A DNA stretch of 64,000 nt from Balaenoptera acutorostrata (GCF_949987535.1 NC_080072.1:53388356-53452355); one strand, 5' to 3'; counted from the first letter of the stretch, positions 20,498 to 31,850 are shown. Numbers and translations: made by a program. The notes: generated by a model from the letters alone, not told the origin.

Positions 20498-21044
20498 TAT
20501 TAAGAAACAAAATTCAACTGAGTAAATTTGAAAATCTAATTGGCTTGGGAATTCCTTGGTGGTCCAGTGGTTAGGACTCAGCACTTTCACTGCTAGGGCC
20601 CAGGTTTAATCCCTGGTTAGGGAACTAAGATCTGGCAAGTCACGTGGCATGGCCAAAAAAAAAACCACACAAAAAACCAAAAAACAAATTGGCTTTATTC
20701 AACAACTCATAAATTGGGCAGCCAGCATCTCACCTAGCAGATAGAAAGGACCTCTGAGCTATACAAAATGGAAGGCTTTTTTACAGACAGAAGAGGGCAG
20801 GAAAAGAAATTTCTAGCAAAGAATGGATTGTTTCAGGCAAGGTGACTTTCCTATGGGGGACAGATGGGGTCTATTGGGTGGATTACCTTACTAGTGCTGG
20901 CCAGGTAATTCCAGATTGACTGGTTAAAGGTCATATTCCAGGAGAGGCTGAAACTCCAATTAGTTTAGGTATTAAGTCTTGGTTTGCTGACACAGGGCTT
21001 AGCACAAGTGACTCCATTTTGGGTCTGTTGTTTCTTTTTTAACA
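20498..21044 (-). mobile_element. 3' LTR of the class I provirus, carrying a SINE
   Basis: Matches the right LTR over about 390 bases once the SINE is removed. A - strand AATAAA lies near 20693. A purine-rich stretch (caaagggatgga on the - strand) abuts it internally, as a polypurine tract should. Confidence 0.75.
20547..20686 (+). mobile_element. CHR-type SINE inside the proviral 3' LTR
   Basis: gggaattccttggtggtcca head and decayed B-box ggtttaatccc, ending catggcc plus A-rich tail. It is absent from the partner LTR, so it arrived after the provirus. Confidence 0.88.
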
Positions 21045-21165
21045 ATCCATCCCTTTGATCAGACTTTTAGCCTGAGAGATATGATCAAAATTTAAGGTAT
21101 TAGCATCATTCCTAGCTACCGTTCTGTCTTGTAGCTTTTATTAAGCCTTTGTGTATATTCACAGG

Positions 21166-21279
21166 TCTTTTTGGCCACGCTGCACAGCATGCAGGATCTT
21201 AGTTCCCCAACCAGGGATCGAACCTGTGCCCCCTGCAGTGGGAGCACAGAGTCTTAATCACTGGACCACTAGGGAAGTC
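21166..21279 (-). mobile_element. CHR-type SINE, antisense
   Basis: ttggccacgctgcacagcat to actagggaagtc. B-box complement gggatcgaacc is present. Confidence 0.88.
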
Positions 21280-21800
21280 ACCAGGCTCAGTTTTTAGCCA
21301 GTCATTTTCTTCATTCTTTTTCTGGCATTCCAGTCTTAGGGAGATCATTTGCTTGGTTGTAGGTGGCTGCAAACATGCATTTAAAGCTTTTGAGAGAATA
21401 CAGCACACCAGGAGGACTACTATAATTATTATATTCAGGGTAATTCCCAATGTTTGGAGTGCACTTTGGAGCCATGGTCCCCAAGACCCAAACAAATCAA
21501 AATTTAAAAGTCAAAGAAAGATCACTTGAAGAAATCACTTTTTGAAGCCAAGAGGTTTGTTCAGTAATCTTACGTAGCTGAGTTTCAACCTCCCCAGAAT
21601 TGTTAATCCAGGTGCAGCAAGTAGTGCTAACCATAGCACAAACACCTCCTTGTTCAGCTAAAAGATAATCAAAGGCTATCCTATTATCAAGGACAACTTC
21701 AGCCAGAGTTTGATTTTTGTTGGACAGCTATTGTTTTAGCAGCAGATTCTGCAATATGTTCATTGTTAAGGAGAGGTTCCTTACCATAACCTTATCTGCA
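21280..21800 (-). pseudogene. Envelope transmembrane-subunit relic of the class I provirus
   Basis: On the - strand, about 21367-21495 encodes a long hydrophobic segment followed by a Cys pair and a short tail. At about 21611-21650 a CX6CC motif typical of gammaretrovirus-like envelopes is readable, preceded by a segment where such envelopes have their conserved ectodomain helix. In-frame stops and a SINE just beyond the C-terminus break it. It is not an intact syncytin-like gene. Confidence 0.65.
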
Positions 21801-21809
21801 TTTACTCTT

Positions 21810-22370
21810 AATTAGGAATTAGAGCTCTGCCAAAGGAAGCAAATCCTGAAACCGAGCAGGGGGGCCCTGTGGGGCTCCCGGGCAGGGAGGCCTTTTTGTC
21901 TCCCATTTCTTGTAGGCAAGACTCTGGCTTCCATGACCTTCTCTGAGTTCCAAAGGGCAGATTTGGAACAGTTGCTAATCATGGGAGGAGCAGTCACGAA
22001 ACCACCTGACGCAAGAATAAAGGGACCAGAGAAGCTCATCAAGATTAGGAGACCCTGACCACCTGAGACCCTTCACACACCCTAATCTTGTCAGCAACCC
22101 CACCCTTTTGAAACTTTGCAGAAGAAAGAAGAATGCAAGACTGTTACTGCCTTGATCCTTACCGAATACCCCTGACCATAAGACCCAACTATAAGACCTC
22201 TCCCTATTCCCCAGGGAGGGGGGCACATTTCTTGAGGCGCTAGCCTGCTGTGTTCCCTTTTTGCCTGGCAAAGTATAAAGCCACCCTTTCTCCTCCAAAA
22301 CTCTGTCTCCGTATCTCATTTTGGCATTGGTATACAGGGAGCCAGTATTTTGGCATCAATCCTGAATCAT
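21810..22370 (+). mobile_element. Possible solo LTR inserted in the proviral envelope region
   Basis: The sequence changes character between the two envelope parts. It holds a TATAAAG at about 22274 followed by ctccaaaactctgtctccgt and atctcatttt, resembling an R-U5 end on the + strand. I could not fix its ends or its duplication. Confidence 0.4.
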
Positions 22371-22423
22371 GAATGCTTCCTGGTAGGTCCTTTCTAACTT
22401 GAAGATATAAATTCAGGGGAGCT

Positions 22424-22785
22424 GGGACTTCCCTGGTGGTGCAGTGGTTAAGAATCTGCCTGGCAAGGCAGGGGACACAGGTTCAAGCCCTGGTCCGGGA
22501 AGATCCCACATGCCGCGGAGCAACTAAGCCCATTTGCCACAACTACTGAGCCTATACTCTAGAGCCCGTGAGCCATAACTACTGAGCCCACGTGTCACAA
22601 CTACTGAAGCCTGCGTGCCTAGAGCCTGTGCTCCACAACAAGAGAAGCCACCACAATGAGAAGCCTGCACACCTCAACAAGGAGTAGCCCCCGCTCGCCG
22701 CAACTAGAGAAAGCCTGCGTGCAGCAGTGAAGACCCAACACAGCCAAAAATAAATAAATAAATAAATTTATATTCAAACAAACAA
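22424..22785 (+). mobile_element. CHR-type SINE, long form
   Basis: gggacttccctggtggtgca head, B-box-like ggttcaagccc, and (AAAT)n tail. The duplication aaattcaggggagct is perfect on both sides. Confidence 0.9.
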
Positions 22786-23164
22786 TAAATTCAGGGGAGC
22801 TGACCAATGTGGTATCTCAGTTTGTGAAGTTAAGAGCATAGTTAGATAATGTAAGAGGCACTTTCTGGTTATGCTCCAGCCATCTAGGCATTCATAGGCC
22901 TAAGGAGAATGATAACTATCACTGATAAGGATAAACCCTGTCAGGGCACAAACCATTTCTGCTAAGGTGGCACTGTTAATGGACAGATTGGATTTTTTGA
23001 TGATAAATTCGGCAGTTGGAAAGGTTACTCCCCTTAGTAATGGCCTGGGAGATATGGGTTATGGTGTTATCTTTCCAGGACAATGCCAGAGTAAAGGAAA
23101 GAGAAAAGAAGAAAGGGTTTCATGTTAAAGTAGGAAGTCGACCTGAGGTGGAAGCAGTCTACAT

Positions 23165-23400
23165 CGATGTCAGCTACTTCTCTTCCTTGTCAATTTGACT
23201 TGGAGGTCTCCAGCATCTGCACAGGACCAGATGTCAGGTGGTGCCTTCTTTAGCTGTGAGATATGTACCCAAGGTTCAAGTCCCTGAAGTTTAACTGCTA
23301 TCTGGATAGTGAGGAAGACCTAGTATAGTCCCTTCCAAGGAAATTTAAGGGCAGTCTGTTCTTAGTGATTCCTAATCAGAAGGGTGGGGGAAAATTAGAA
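23165..23400 (-). pseudogene. Relic of the pol integrase C-terminus of the class I provirus
   Basis: On the - strand the translation around 23165-23345 reads like the C-terminal part of gammaretrovirus-like integrase, including a VKLQG-type strand and a Trp-containing end, with stops. It lies upstream of the envelope relic in proviral order, which supports the - orientation. Confidence 0.5.
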
Positions 23401-23958
23401 ACAGTAGTTTGGAGAATCATAGCCAGATATTTGAGGAAACTAGAAGAATTCCAGATCCAGGCCAGTTTACAGGTATATAATAAAACCTTAAAGACAATTA
23501 ACAGGACTAGAATCGAGTATCTACAAAGTTGCAAATATAATTTTTCTCTCTACAATTATCCCCATTTTTTACCAAATATAATCATAGTAAAACTAATTTG
23601 TTTGCAATAAACTTGTCTTGATTATTTACATAAATGCAACAAGAATATTAATTGACCATATAAGCTCTTTTTAAGCCTGCTTTGCTGAAACTTTTCATAA
23701 GGAATCTCAGATTGCACTCTTACAGCCTCTGAGGCCAGTAAGCCAAGCCAAGAACTCACCATCAGATTTTACCTGCAATACCTATAGTTTGGGTGAATTC
23801 TTCTCTTCTCAACGTCCTTCCAAAGATCCTGAGGTTCCTGGGCCTGCCAAGAAATGACCTTCCTTATTCACCTCTTAAGGCTGCTGGGAACCCTTTAAGC
23901 AGAATACCAGGCCAATTTTCCCAAGGGGCTTTATTGGCTTTATAAAGTCAACAGTTTC

Positions 23959-24062
23959 CTTTTTTTTCTCTTTTTTCACCATGCCACACAGCTTGTGGGA
24001 TCTTAGTACCTCAACCAGGGATTGAACCCATGCCCCCTGCAGTGGACCACCAGGGAATTCCC
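23959..24062 (-). mobile_element. CHR-type SINE, antisense and internally shortened
   Basis: ccatgccacacagcttgtgg to accagggaattccc. The segment between the B and A boxes is short. The duplication aagtYaacagtttc flanks it. Confidence 0.82.
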
Positions 24063-24603
24063 AAGTTAACAGTTTCTTAAAGCTGTCAGGTCATATTTGA
24101 GTCTATGCACATCTCTCTCAAATGTGACATTCAAGTCAAAGCTTTGGTAATATAGCTAATGTTTCCAACTGTGTCCTATTACAAGGAGAACAGATTCTCA
24201 TTGCTGAACAACTATGTTTAGATTACCCATAAAAACTTCACGAGACGTTAGACAAAATCAGCCATCATCCCAAGCTATTTTCTTGTTGTTGACAAATTTT
24301 ATAACAGAGATAACATGAGCTCACTTAACTTTCAGTACATCTAGGTAGAATAAAAACATTATATTTAATGCTGATAACTCTGAAGACATGCCTGTTTTAA
24401 TTAAACCAACAAACTTAAACCAGCTTTCATTTGCTAAAAATTAATCTTAGATCATGTGAACCTGAAAAAACATTTAAGTCTCTATTATATTTCTGAGATT
24501 TTTAGGAATACTTAATTCATAAGTGCTTAATTTTCTTTAAGCCAATCAAATAAGAGTTTTATGAACTAATTTTGGCAATACCACCCAGAGGTAGAAAATA
24601 CAT

Positions 24604-24606
<3 letters not shown>

Positions 24607-24659
<53 letters not shown>
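24607..24659. repeat. (CA)n microsatellite
   Basis: 26 uninterrupted CA units. Confidence 0.97.
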
Positions 24660-24661
<2 letters not shown>

Positions 24662-25257
24662 GATATAAATATAGGGGGGACATAAAAATACAGATAGACA
24701 CAAACAGAGACCTTATAGCTTTCATTTAAAACTTTTAGCCATGAGACAGGTTATGGTAATGCAAAACTCACTAGCTTATGGAATAAGTTAAGTTTACCTG
24801 CTCAGATGGCTAAAGCTTTTCTACTAATATTTCTGGAGAAGACATCTACCCCCCTCCCCCTTCCCCCCCCCACTTCTGTTAAGAAATAACTCCCTGAAGC
24901 TTGCATTTCAAGGAGAAGGTCTAGATAAAAAACAAGAGTTCCCTGAGAGGACCAGGTAGAACATTTACATATAAAAGGCATGGGGGAAAAAATGCAAGTT
25001 CCTCCAAGAAGGACTTTTGTTCCCTAAGGCCAGAAATTTTACCATACCTACAAGTCTTTTGAGATGAATAGGCAAGGTTAATTGTTAAAAAGGATATGTG
25101 GACACTGAATTGTTTCTGGAGCCAAATTTCTGGTTTTGTAAAGATCTGTAAGATAAGGACAGTTGCTTTTAGTTTATTAAGGAATTGCATTGCAACTTAA
25201 ATGACATCATAAGTTAGTCCACCCATACAACCACATTAACTTCAATTTGCTTTTTAA

Positions 25258-25375
25258 TTTTTTTATTGGCCATGCTGCACGGCTTGTGGGATCTTAGTTC
25301 CCTGACCAGGGATCAAACTTGGGCCCTCGACAGTGAAAGTGCCCAGTCCTAACCACTGGACTGCCAGGGAATTCT
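25258..25375 (-). mobile_element. CHR-type SINE, antisense
   Basis: ggccatgctgcacggcttgt to gccagggaattc, with duplication tttgctttttDa around it. Confidence 0.88.
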
Positions 25376-25818
25376 GTTTGCTTTTTTATATCAGGAAGAT
25401 TTCCAGCTTAAATGTAAATCAAAAGATTTCTATATTCTGGATTAGAGCTGTGTGTCTTTGGAATGTTTTAGTAAATCCTTCCACAAGGCTTTAAAATTTA
25501 AGGCTTTTCTTTCCCTCTGTTTACATAGTTTTATTTTAGCTTAAGGGAGAAGGCCTAAAAAATTCTCTTAAATACATTGTTAGCTTCCAGCCGGGACAAA
25601 CAGTAAATATTTCTGGTAGTACTGAACAACCCCTCCTTGGATGTAAGCGGAATGAAAAAGGGTACAAAGGATACTACCTTCCCAAGATCCAGAGTCACTC
25701 CCAAAAAGTAGCCAAAAGAAGGAACTGACAACCTATATGTCCGAGGCAGGCAGAAAGCCAGGCCAAGTTCTTAAGACTCAAGACAAGATAAGCAAGAAGG
25801 CAATAACTATCCCTGGGA

Positions 25819-25949
25819 GGGACTTCCCTGGCAGTTCAGTGGTTAGGACACGGTGCTTTCACTGCCATGGACCCGGGTTCAATCCCTGGTTGGGGAACTA
25901 AGATCTTGCAAGCTGTGTGGCACGGCCAAAAAAAAACAAAAACAAAAAC
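25819..25949 (+). mobile_element. CHR-type SINE, short form
   Basis: gggacttccctggcagttca head, B-box GGTTCAATCCC, and tail of repeated aaaaac. Flanked by aactatccctgggag and aacctatccctggaag. Confidence 0.9.
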
Positions 25950-26344
25950 AAACCTATCCCTGGAAGAGAAAGAATTAATAGCAAATGGGTCTGGATTTGG
26001 AAAGCAATGGACAGTGTAAAATTTAATTCTCCTCTCTCAACTGGGCACCACAGACAGAGATTTGGGAGAGCTGATCTGGTAAGAATTCTCACTCTTTGCT
26101 GGCTTCTGCCAGTTTTCCCAGGAGCCGCTCTGTAGGCTCTGGTATCTATCAGAATTTGGCAAGATTCTTCATTAATTTAATTTTAAATTTTTCGCTGTTT
26201 AAGAGATTAATGTAGAAGTTTATCAGAAAAATCCCTCAGAGTCTTGTCAACTCAGGGAGGGGCCCATTTGGGGGCCCTCCTTCGAGGGTAGATATGGGGC
26301 CTTCAGCAAGGCTACTAGCTTGGCAGATTTTGTTTACAGTCTTG

Positions 26345-26475
26345 TTTTTTGTTTTTTTTTTTAAGGCTGCGCCGTGCATCATGCAGAATCTTAGTTCTCC
26401 GACCAGGGATCAAACCTGTGCCCTGTGCAGTGGAAGCAGTGTGGAGTTCTAACCACTGGACCTCCAGGGAAGTCC
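26345..26475 (-). mobile_element. CHR-type SINE, antisense
   Basis: ggctgcgccgtgcatcatgc to ccagggaagtcc with the usual B-box complement gggatcaaacc. Confidence 0.87.
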
Positions 26476-26717
26476 CTTAAATGATCTTATTGAATTGGAA
26501 CATTTGTAATAATGGACTTTGTAATTCTAGGCTGTTTTTAATAAGATTTTTGCCTTTTTTGTAGATATCTATGGCTTGTGGGACCATAGTTCTTAGACAT
26601 AAACTAAGCAGTTGTGCTGGAAGGTGGTGTGCTCAACACTTTGGAATTTAAGGATCCCATTTTTATTAAATAATTAATTAGCTAAGATTTTGGGTCTCTT
26701 GGACCCAAACTAATACC

Positions 26718-26899
26718 TTTTTTTTTTTTTAATTTGGTTGTGCCGGGTCTTAGTTGTGGCTCATATGCTCCTTAGTTGTGGCATGTGAACTCTTAGTTGT
26801 GGCACGCATGTGGGATCTAGTTCCCTGACCAGGGATTGAACCCGGGCCCCCTGCATTGGGAGCATGGAGTCTTAACCACTGCACCACCCGGGAAGTCCC
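26718..26899 (-). mobile_element. CHR-type SINE, antisense, medium length
   Basis: ttggttgtgccgggtcttag to acccgggaagtccc. The duplication caaactaatac is perfect. Confidence 0.9.
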
Positions 26900-27479
26900 T
26901 CAAACTAATACTTGAAAGGGATGTGCAGCTGAATTGGGAATTGTGTGATGTTTTACAGTGTACCTTGTTGCATGGAAATTTTCTTGAGGTTGGCAGGTGG
27001 TCTAGTGTCAATCTAACCTGTCCCATAACCAGCTTATCCTAACAAAGGAGTCTTTGGGTCGGTGGCAAGTGCTCTATTACCTTTTAAATGCTCAATGCAT
27101 GCCCACCAATTTTGTGGCTGCTTCCAAGATTTCCATTAGCAATAGCCTTTACCTACACAAAACACAATGGACCCAGTCCAGTTTAAGCCTGGACCCAGTC
27201 TGGTTTTTAAGTCAGACCCGGTGTGACTCTGGCCAGTAACCACCAATAGTCCCTGATGTGGAATCTGGGAATACAACCAAATCCTGGGGTTTTCCACTCA
27301 AAATGGGGAACAGTGGAAGGCCAATTAGATTGGGAGCTCGATGGACAGAGAGCAGAGCTCAGAACTGAGGGGAACTTACCCACAATCTTCAGAAATGGCG
27401 AGAAAGAGACCTCAAAAGGGTTCGTGGGTATGCCTGTGTTTCTTTTTGTCCCTAAAGCCATCAGAAGCGTCCTTCCTCG

Positions 27480-27497
27480 GTCCAACTGCTGCCACCA
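27480..27497 (-). other. Tentative primer-binding site of the class I provirus
   Basis: Four bases inside the 5' LTR edge, the - strand begins TGGTGGCAGCAG. As I recall leucine-tRNA primer sites, roughly 14 of 18 bases agree. Weak, since four mismatches allow other readings. Confidence 0.3.
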
Positions 27498-27501
27498 CAT
27501 C

Positions 27502-27895
27502 TGTTGAAAAACAAAATTCAGCTGAGTAAATTTGAAGATCTAATTGGTTTTATTCAATGATTCATGAATTGGGTAGCATCCCGTCTAGCAGATAGAAAGG
27601 AACTCTGAGGAGCTGTATAAAATTGAAGGCTTTTACAGGCAGCAGGGGATGGGAAAAGGAAGTTTCTAGCAAAGAACAATTTTTTAGGCAAGGTGACCTT
27701 CCTATGGGGACAGATGGGATCTATTGGGTGGGTTATCTCACTAGTGCTTACCAGGTAATTCAAGGTCAAGTGGTTAAAGGTCACATTCCAGGGAGAGGCT
27801 GAAACTGCAATTAGGTTAGGTATTAAGTCTTGGTTTGTTGACATGGGGTTTAGCACAAGTGACTCCATTTTGGGTCTGTTGTTTCTTTTTTAACA
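27502..27895 (-). mobile_element. 5' LTR of the class I provirus
   Basis: 394 bases, termini tgttgaaaaac and tttttttaaca as read on the + strand, so TG...CA on either strand. It matches the left LTR closely and lacks its SINE. Confidence 0.78.
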
Positions 27896-27899
27896 TGTG

Positions 27900-28852
27900 A
27901 GGAGACAGAAATCATTTAAAGGTAGAATTCTTAATGAAAGAGAAAGCAGAAATTTAAAACTCGAAAAATTCTCAGACTATCCATATTGAAAGAAATAAGA
28001 AAACTCATATGAGAGAGAATACAAAGTGTGTGGCAGGATCTGATAAGAAGATTGGTATGGATCTACCACTCCAATAGAAGCTGGGAGCTATTCAAGACAA
28101 TGGGGGGAGATTGGTTGGTCATCTAAAAGAAGACAGGACCTATTGTCCAAGACAATAGAAGAATGACCCCGAAGGCACTCCCATCACAGTCCCAAACTGA
28201 AAGGGCATGTGGGGCAGAACAATTTCAAAGGAGGGGCTTCTGCTGCCTGGCACCCGCTCACATCCCAGGCTCTGCTCCCCCCTCCCCAAATTCTGGCACC
28301 TAGCACCTCAGCTACCCCAGGTGTAGTGCAGGCCATGGCGATGGTCCTTCCAGAGGGCACAGGTAGTAAATCTTGGCAGTGTCCACTGCACCAGATGTGG
28401 CTACCTCCACCCAGATTCCAAAGGATGGACTGTTCTGGAGCCTCTAATGTGCAACACAGAGGGCCACTTTTGGGTACAGTAGAAAGCTCCTGTTAGAGCA
28501 ATGCCCAGCAGAGTTGTGGGGATGGGACTACCCTCAAACCCCCAAACTGGTAGAGCCACTGGCATGACATTCCACCTCTAGAGCCACAGGCACAGGACTC
28601 CAACCCATGAGAGCTAGGGTGGGGCCACCCGTTAGTCCAAAGTGCAGGTCCCTGCCCCAGCATGCCTTAAGGTTTTAGACTTGCGTGGGACCTCTTATCC
28701 TTTTTTTCTTTTCTATTTCTCCTTTTTGGAATAGGAACATCTATCCTATGCCTGTCCCACCATTGTATTTTGGAAGCACATAACTTGTTTGACTTCATGG
28801 ATTCACAACTAGAAACCAATTGCCATAAGCTGAATCTACCCTGAATCTCACA
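27900..28852 (+). mobile_element. MaLR internal region, middle part
   Basis: aaattctcagactatccata, ggaataggaacatctatcct and ggaagcacataacttgtttg match the 3' half of MaLR internal sequence. It joins the left part across the provirus at TGTG. Confidence 0.65.
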
Positions 28853-29343
28853 CACGTAAAAAATTAATAGGGACTTCCCTGGTGGTCCAGTGGTTAAGAC
28901 TTCGCCTTCTAATGCGGGGGGTGCAGGTTCCATCCCTGGTCAGGGAGCTAAGATCCCACATACCTCGTAGCCCAAAAAACCCCACATAAAACAGAAGCAA
29001 TGTTGTAACAAATTCAACAAAGACTTAAAAAAAATTAATAAACGGAAGCTTCAATTAAATAGTCAGGAGACCAGAAGAGGGAGCTCTCAAACCATGCAAT
29101 GACAGCAGAGCCCAACAAGCAGACAGACTAGTCTTCCTTCCTGGCAAGGACTCAGCCAATGAAGTCATGGGCTTTGTTCATAGTCCTCCCAACTTCCTTT
29201 TCCCCTCTATAAAAAGCATTCTCCTTCCCTTGCCTTGCAGGGACTTGCCATGGTTGCAGACCCCAAACTGCAATTCTCCACTGATTCTGAATAAACCCAT
29301 ATTTGCTGCAGGAATAACCTGGAGTCTATTTGTTTTAGGTCAA
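28853..29343 (+). mobile_element. Solo LTR-like insertion in the MaLR, with a SINE inside
   Basis: MaLR sequence breaks off after gaatctcacac and resumes at cccatatctaatttag. Between them are TATAAAA at about 29210 and AATAAA at about 29291, set as in an LTR (U3-R-U5). Termini are approximate. Confidence 0.5.
28870..29027 (+). mobile_element. CHR-type SINE with CHR-1-like tail
   Basis: gggacttccctggtggtcca head. The tail includes acaaattcaacaaagactta. Flanked by aaaaaattaata on both sides. Confidence 0.88.
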
Positions 29344-29488
29344 CACCCATATCTAATTTAGATGAGACTTTGGACTTAGACATTTGAGTTGACACTGGAA
29401 CAGGTTTAAGACTTTTGGGGTTACTGGGATGGAATGAATGTATTTTTCATGTGAGAAAGACATGAATTTTGAGTGGGCAGGGGCAGAA
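29344..29488 (+). mobile_element. MaLR internal region, 3' end
   Basis: gatgagactttggacttaga, tggaatgaatgtatttttca and aggggcagaatg lead directly into the right LTR. Confidence 0.6.
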
Positions 29489-29842
29489 TGCATGGTCTGA
29501 ATGTTTGTGTCCCCCCAAAATTTACATACTGAATCCTCCAAAAGATGATGGTGTTAGTAGGTAGGCTTTGGGAGGTGCTTAAATCATGAGGGTGAAGCCT
29601 TCATGAAAGGGATTAGTGCCTTTATAAAAGGGTCTCCGGAGAGATCCCTCGGCCCTTCCACCCTGTGAGGACACAGCAAGAAGGTGCTTGCAACAAACTG
29701 GGAAGAGGCCCTCACCAGGTGACTGTGCTGGTGCCTTGATCTTGGACTTCCAAGTTTTCAGAACTGTGCAATAAATTTTCTGTTCTTTGTAAGTTGCCCA
29801 GTCTGTGTTATTTTGTTATAGCAGCCTGAATAGACTAATACA
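29489..29842 (+). mobile_element. MaLR (MLT1-type) 3' LTR
   Basis: tgcatggtctgaatgtttgt to gactaataca, with gtgaggacacagcaagaag and gtgcaataaattttctgttc inside. TG...CA termini are intact. Followed by gaaag, the right target duplication. Confidence 0.78.
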
Positions 29843-31190
29843 GAAAGACATCCTGTGTTTATGGATTGGAAGACTTAATATTAAGATGACAAACTACCCA
29901 AAGTGATCAGAACAAAGCAGCAAGACTCACACTTCCAGACTTCAAAACTTACCACAAAGCTACAGTAATGAAAACAGTGTGGTAATGGCATAAGGACAGA
30001 CACATAGACAGATGGAACAGAACAGATAATCCAGAAATAAATCCTCACATATATGGTCAGTTGATTTTCAACAAGAGTGTTAAGACCATTCAATGAGGAA
30101 AGGACAGTTTTCAACAAATGTTGCTAGGAAAACAATATCCATATGCAAAAGAAGTTGGACCCCTACCTTATGCCATTTACAAAAGTAACTCAAAATGGAT
30201 CAAAGACCTAAGCTTAAGAGCTAAAACTATAAAACTGTTAGAATAAAACATAGGAAAAAATGTTCATGACATCGGATTTGGCAATGATTTCTCCAATATG
30301 ACACCAAAAGCATAAGCAAAAAAGGAAAAAGATAATTGGACTTGATTAAAATTTAAAACTTTTGTGCATCAAAGGACACTCTTAGAGAGTGAAAAGAAAA
30401 CCCACAGAATGGAGGAAATATTTGTAAATCCACGTATCTATCAAAGAATTAATAACTAGACTATATGAAGAACTCCTATAACTCAACAACAAAAAATAAA
30501 CAATCCAATTTAAAAATGGTTAAAGGACTGAACAGACATATCTCCAAAGTTTCTCAGTAAAACAGCCTGCAAGGAACTTAACAAAATAGACATCCTCCAA
30601 AGAATATATACAAATGCCAAGTAAACAAGATGTTAAACATCATTAGTCATTAGGGAAATGTAAATCAAAACCACGAGATAGATACCACTACACGCCCATT
30701 AGGATGGCTATTATTAAAAAAATCAGAACATAAAAAGTATTGATGAGGATGTTGAGAAGTTAGAACCCTCATGCATTGCTTGTGAGAATGTAAAATGGTG
30801 CAGATGCTGTGGAAAGCAGTTTAGCATTTCTTCAATAGCATTATTTAAAATAGCCAAAAGATAGAAACAACACAAGTGTCCATCAACAGATGAACAAAAT
30901 ACTGTATATACATACAATGGAATATTATTTAGCCACAAAAAGGAATCAAATCTGATACATGTTACAACATGGATGAACACTGAAAACATCATGCTAAATG
31001 AAGTCAGACACAAAAGGACAAATATTGTATGACTCCAGTTATATGTGGTACCTAGAACAGGCAAATTCATAGAGACGGATAGCAGAATAGAGGTTACCAG
31101 GGACTGGAGAAAGGGAGAAAAGGAGGGTTATTGTTTAGTTTGCATTTCTTAGAATTTTATATAAATGAAAACAAAATATATACTTTACTT
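29843..31190 (+). mobile_element. Old L1 LINE, right half (ORF2 C-terminus and 3' end)
   Basis: acatcctgtgtttatggatt, ggaagacttaatattaag, gtgagaatgtaaaatggtgc and gtatgactccagttatatg follow the L1 ORF2 end and 3' UTR. It continues the element that stops at 19285. Confidence 0.78.
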
Positions 31191-31239
31191 TTTTTTTTTT
31201 TTTTATAAATGGTAACACTTTATTTTCCAGAATACTTTA

Positions 31240-31850
31240 CTCTTTTTTGTCCAACTTTTTTCACGAAGGATAATTTTCTGAGATTCAGCTATGTTGTTGG
31301 TATCAACAGTTCATTCTGATTTATGGCATACTATTCCACAGTAAGCATGTACCATGATTTGTTTACATAGTCACCTTCTGATAGACATTTGGGTTATTTC
31401 AAGTTCTTGGCTAATACAAGTAAAACTGCTATGAACATTTGTGTGCAAGTCTTTGTATAGACACATGCTTTCATTTCTTGTGGGTAAATACTTAGGTGTG
31501 GAATGGCTACTATATATAAATGTATATTTAACTTTTAAAGAAACTTCCAAACTGTTTTTCCAAAATCTCATGTAGCTGTGTATGAGAATTCCAAGTTGCT
31601 CCTCATCTTCACCTACACTTGGTATGGCCAATCTTTTAAATTTTAGCCTTTCTGATACATATGTAGTAGTATTTCATTGTGGTTTTAATTTGCATTTCTA
31701 TAATGACTAATGATGTCAAGCATTTTCCATGTCTTTTCTATCAAGTTATGAGAGTTCTTCATATATTCTGAATACTTGTCCTTTATCAAGCATGCAATCT
31801 ACAAATATTTTGTCTGTGGCTTGTTTTTTGTTCAGTTCTTTGCAGGCTGT
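31240..31850 (-). mobile_element. Old L1 LINE 3' region, antisense
   Basis: cagctatgttgttggtatca, tgggtaaatacttaggtgtg and tggttttaatttgcatttct are L1 3' region read in reverse. It faces the L1 on its left, tail to tail, across a T-run at 31191-31204. Confidence 0.65.

Larger units (their letters stand above)
23401..27050. other. Degraded proviral interior with SINEs, function not recognisable
   Basis: AT-rich sequence between the pol relic and the leader. No gag or reverse-transcriptase motif is readable. It holds five CHR SINEs, a (CA)n array and a C-rich run at 24850-24873. The interior may have been rearranged or partly replaced. Confidence 0.4.
20494..27899 (-). mobile_element. Class I endogenous retrovirus, degraded provirus with two LTRs, antisense
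   Basis: Two matching LTRs (20498-21044 and 27502-27895) run in the same direction and end TG...CA, with one decayed G on the left. TGTG duplications at 20494-20497 and 27896-27899 define the exact insertion. Reading the - strand, the order is 5' LTR, leader, unclear gag/pol, a relic of the integrase C-terminus near 23165-23345, envelope relics and 3' LTR. Every frame is broken by stops, SINEs and a further LTR, so no protein can be made. Polarity follows from the envelope and pol relics and from AATAAA on the - strand in the LTR. Confidence 0.75.

Noticed and set aside
21199..21495. Possible preserved retroviral envelope gene of the syncytin kind
   Set aside because: Only the C-terminal part is open. 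Stops, a SINE and an LTR-like block interrupt the rest, so no full protein is possible.
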